Positions 62,501-64,000 of a stretch of 64,000 bases of DNA are shown piece by piece. The number at the start of each line of letters is the position of its first letter. The stretch's first letter is position 1. Both the position numbers and the translations under genes were made by a program. This DNA comes from Ficedula albicollis (Eukaryota > Chordata > Aves > Passeriformes > Muscicapidae): the NCBI RefSeq assembly GCF_000247815.1, contig NC_021700.1, positions 22,213,208 through 22,277,207 on the forward strand. Direction: 5' to 3'. The notes under the pieces were generated by a model. That model did not search any database. It saw only the letters and a program-made list of their open reading frames with translations, and was not told where the DNA came from.

Positions 62501-64000
62501 GAGAGACACCTGAAGCCTACAGCATGCCAAAAGCTATTATCCTACCTATGACTGTGTGTGTGCCTCTGAGTGTATGAAGTCTCAGAGGATCACAGAGACT
62601 GTTGACATCTCTTCCAGTGTTACATTTGGACTAGCCAGGTCTGCATTCCTACCTAGGGCTGAGGCACACACTCTGACATCAGCTTCAGGGAAGGGATAAA
62701 GAGGTAGGGGAACATGGTCTTAAATTTGGCACAGTTCCTTTGTGTGCATAGGTGAAAAAGGGCGTAATTTCAATGTGCTGTTCTTTACACACACTTCTTG
62801 TATCTCCCTTTTTCTGTCTTGTTTCCCGAAACAGGGCTAGATCTTCAGCTAAAGTAGATTTATAGAGCTCTCTGACTCTGACAAAGCTACCAAAATGCCT
62901 GTGTCTCTAGGCTCTTAATTACCACCTTCTTCTGCATTTCCCCAAGATACACAGTACAAGGGAAAGTGCCACTGGGAAACCTGGCCATTGCTGCGGTGGC
63001 TTTTGTTTTACTCCAGCTTGACCTGGGGACTGTAATTACAGTGTGTTAATGTAACAACAGTGTAATGATGTGTAGGCAAAGCAACAACAGGAAAAAGAGA
63101 CTGAGGAGGGGTGAAAGGCCCATGTTCTGGGCCTGTAGTGTTTGAGCAGACAAGGACATGAACCATGTTTGGTCCCCTTCATCTTCTGTAAGTGCCTGGT
63201 CCTGCTCAGCACAGCCACAAAGCTGCTGGGCCCTGGCAGTGCTAAGGATCTCGATGCAGATGGAGTCACTGGCAGGTGAGTCCTGAAAAGGTCAGGGTGG
63301 TGGAGCAAGGGATGTGCCTGCGTGCTCAGGGAGCCCTGGTGCCACGCTGACTGCCCATCCTGCGGCTGGAGCGGGTTGGGCAGCCAGAGTGGGCACAGTG
63401 CTGGGGGCAGATGGGCTCTGGTATGCTCCAAGGGATGGCTTTTAACTCCTAGTGTCTGAGAAATCTGCCATCAGTGGATACCCTCTCTAGGTTTTGCCCC
63501 CAAGGGATTTCTTCCCAAATCAAGATCTTCTTCGTCTTCACTCATCTAGAAGATTCAACAAGATGACTTCTCCAAGATTCAACGAGATTAATTTATTGTT
63601 TGTAGTCTGTGAACCAGAAACTACAATTTTTAGCATCCTTTTTTAAAAAAATGTAGTTTTTGTACAAGGGCAGAAATAGCTTCTTTACATTATTTAATCT
63701 GATTTATTTTATTTCTTGCTTGTGTAAAGTGTTAATTTGTATGAATAAAGCAAGTACCTTGGCTGGCTTTCCATTTTTATTTCCATTTTTCCTTTAGCAG
63801 ACAGACAGGGCTCAGCAGGAAGCTGTGACCAGTGTAATCACTGCTGTAGATGAAAGGGTGTCCCCAAAAAAGGATTAAAGAGAAAATTCCTGTCATGGCA
63901 ACCATTAGTACAGGAAGTCTGGACAGCTGAGATGGCGAAGTATTTTGAAACCAGATTAGGAAAGAGGTGTAGCTTTTGACACTGATGCCCAAGTGTGGGT

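Larger units (their letters stand above)
56451..64000. other. Unassigned non-coding sequence with GC-richer islands
   Basis: No exon is recognised. GC-richer patches lie at about 57840-58340, 60240-60430, 61080-61400 and 63180-63430. They hold open frames on both strands (up to 234 codons, 57721-58425 minus) whose translations are low-information and rich in P, A, G, S and W and match no family. Low-complexity items are a mixed A-rich stretch near 57330, an A20 run (59250-59269) and a GACA/GAGA tract (59551-59584). Confidence 0.5.

Overview
The window looks like non-coding nuclear DNA from a bird. The main evidence is a set of CR1 (chicken repeat 1) LINE fragments in both orientations. One has the octamer-like 3' tail typical of CR1 (near 48712-48730), and several show recognisable pieces of the CR1 reverse transcriptase. 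LTR-type sequences that resemble common avian endogenous-retrovirus LTRs support this. The species cannot be fixed from the sequence; a passerine is possible. I found no protein-coding exon, tRNA, rRNA or CRISPR array I would defend. Every long open frame lies in a simple repeat, a minisatellite, a CR1 or an LTR. The window is best read as intergenic or intronic DNA.

Layout. 1-455: part of an LTR-like element. 3251-6479: a probable degenerate LTR split by a G-rich 27-bp minisatellite, whose middle is written as an uninterrupted run of 1,348 G. 15171-16398: a compound pentanucleotide array, (GAAAT)56 followed by about 189 copies of GAGGA with one N. 17206-19560: an antisense CR1 broken by a solo LTR (18572-19128) with matching terminal repeats and a 6-bp target-site duplication carrying one mismatch. 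30844-31728: a pure (GGAATA)n array. 36577-38200: a pyrimidine tract followed by two copies of the same 329 bp, 702 bp apart. 40650-41706: a second, longer LTR. 42218-42491: two abutting tandem duplications. 47765-53590: a CR1-rich block containing an apparently identical 2,403-bp direct duplication (48571-50973 and 51188-53590). The spacer and the start of copy 2 form a hybrid CR1. 55820-56450: one more CR1. The rest is unassigned single-copy-looking sequence with a few clusters of transcription-factor-like motifs.

No genes work together here. The interest is structural: (1) a kilobase-scale poly-G inside a minisatellite, most likely an assembly or base-calling artefact; (2) a CR1-associated duplication whose junctions fit either unequal crossing-over between a chromosome with and one without a young CR1 insertion, or two haplotypes joined in tandem by the assembler; (3) very long, perfectly pure microsatellites; (4) a clear nested-insertion history at 17.2-19.6 kb. 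I did not find a new molecular system. All family assignments come from recognising the sequence, not from a database search.
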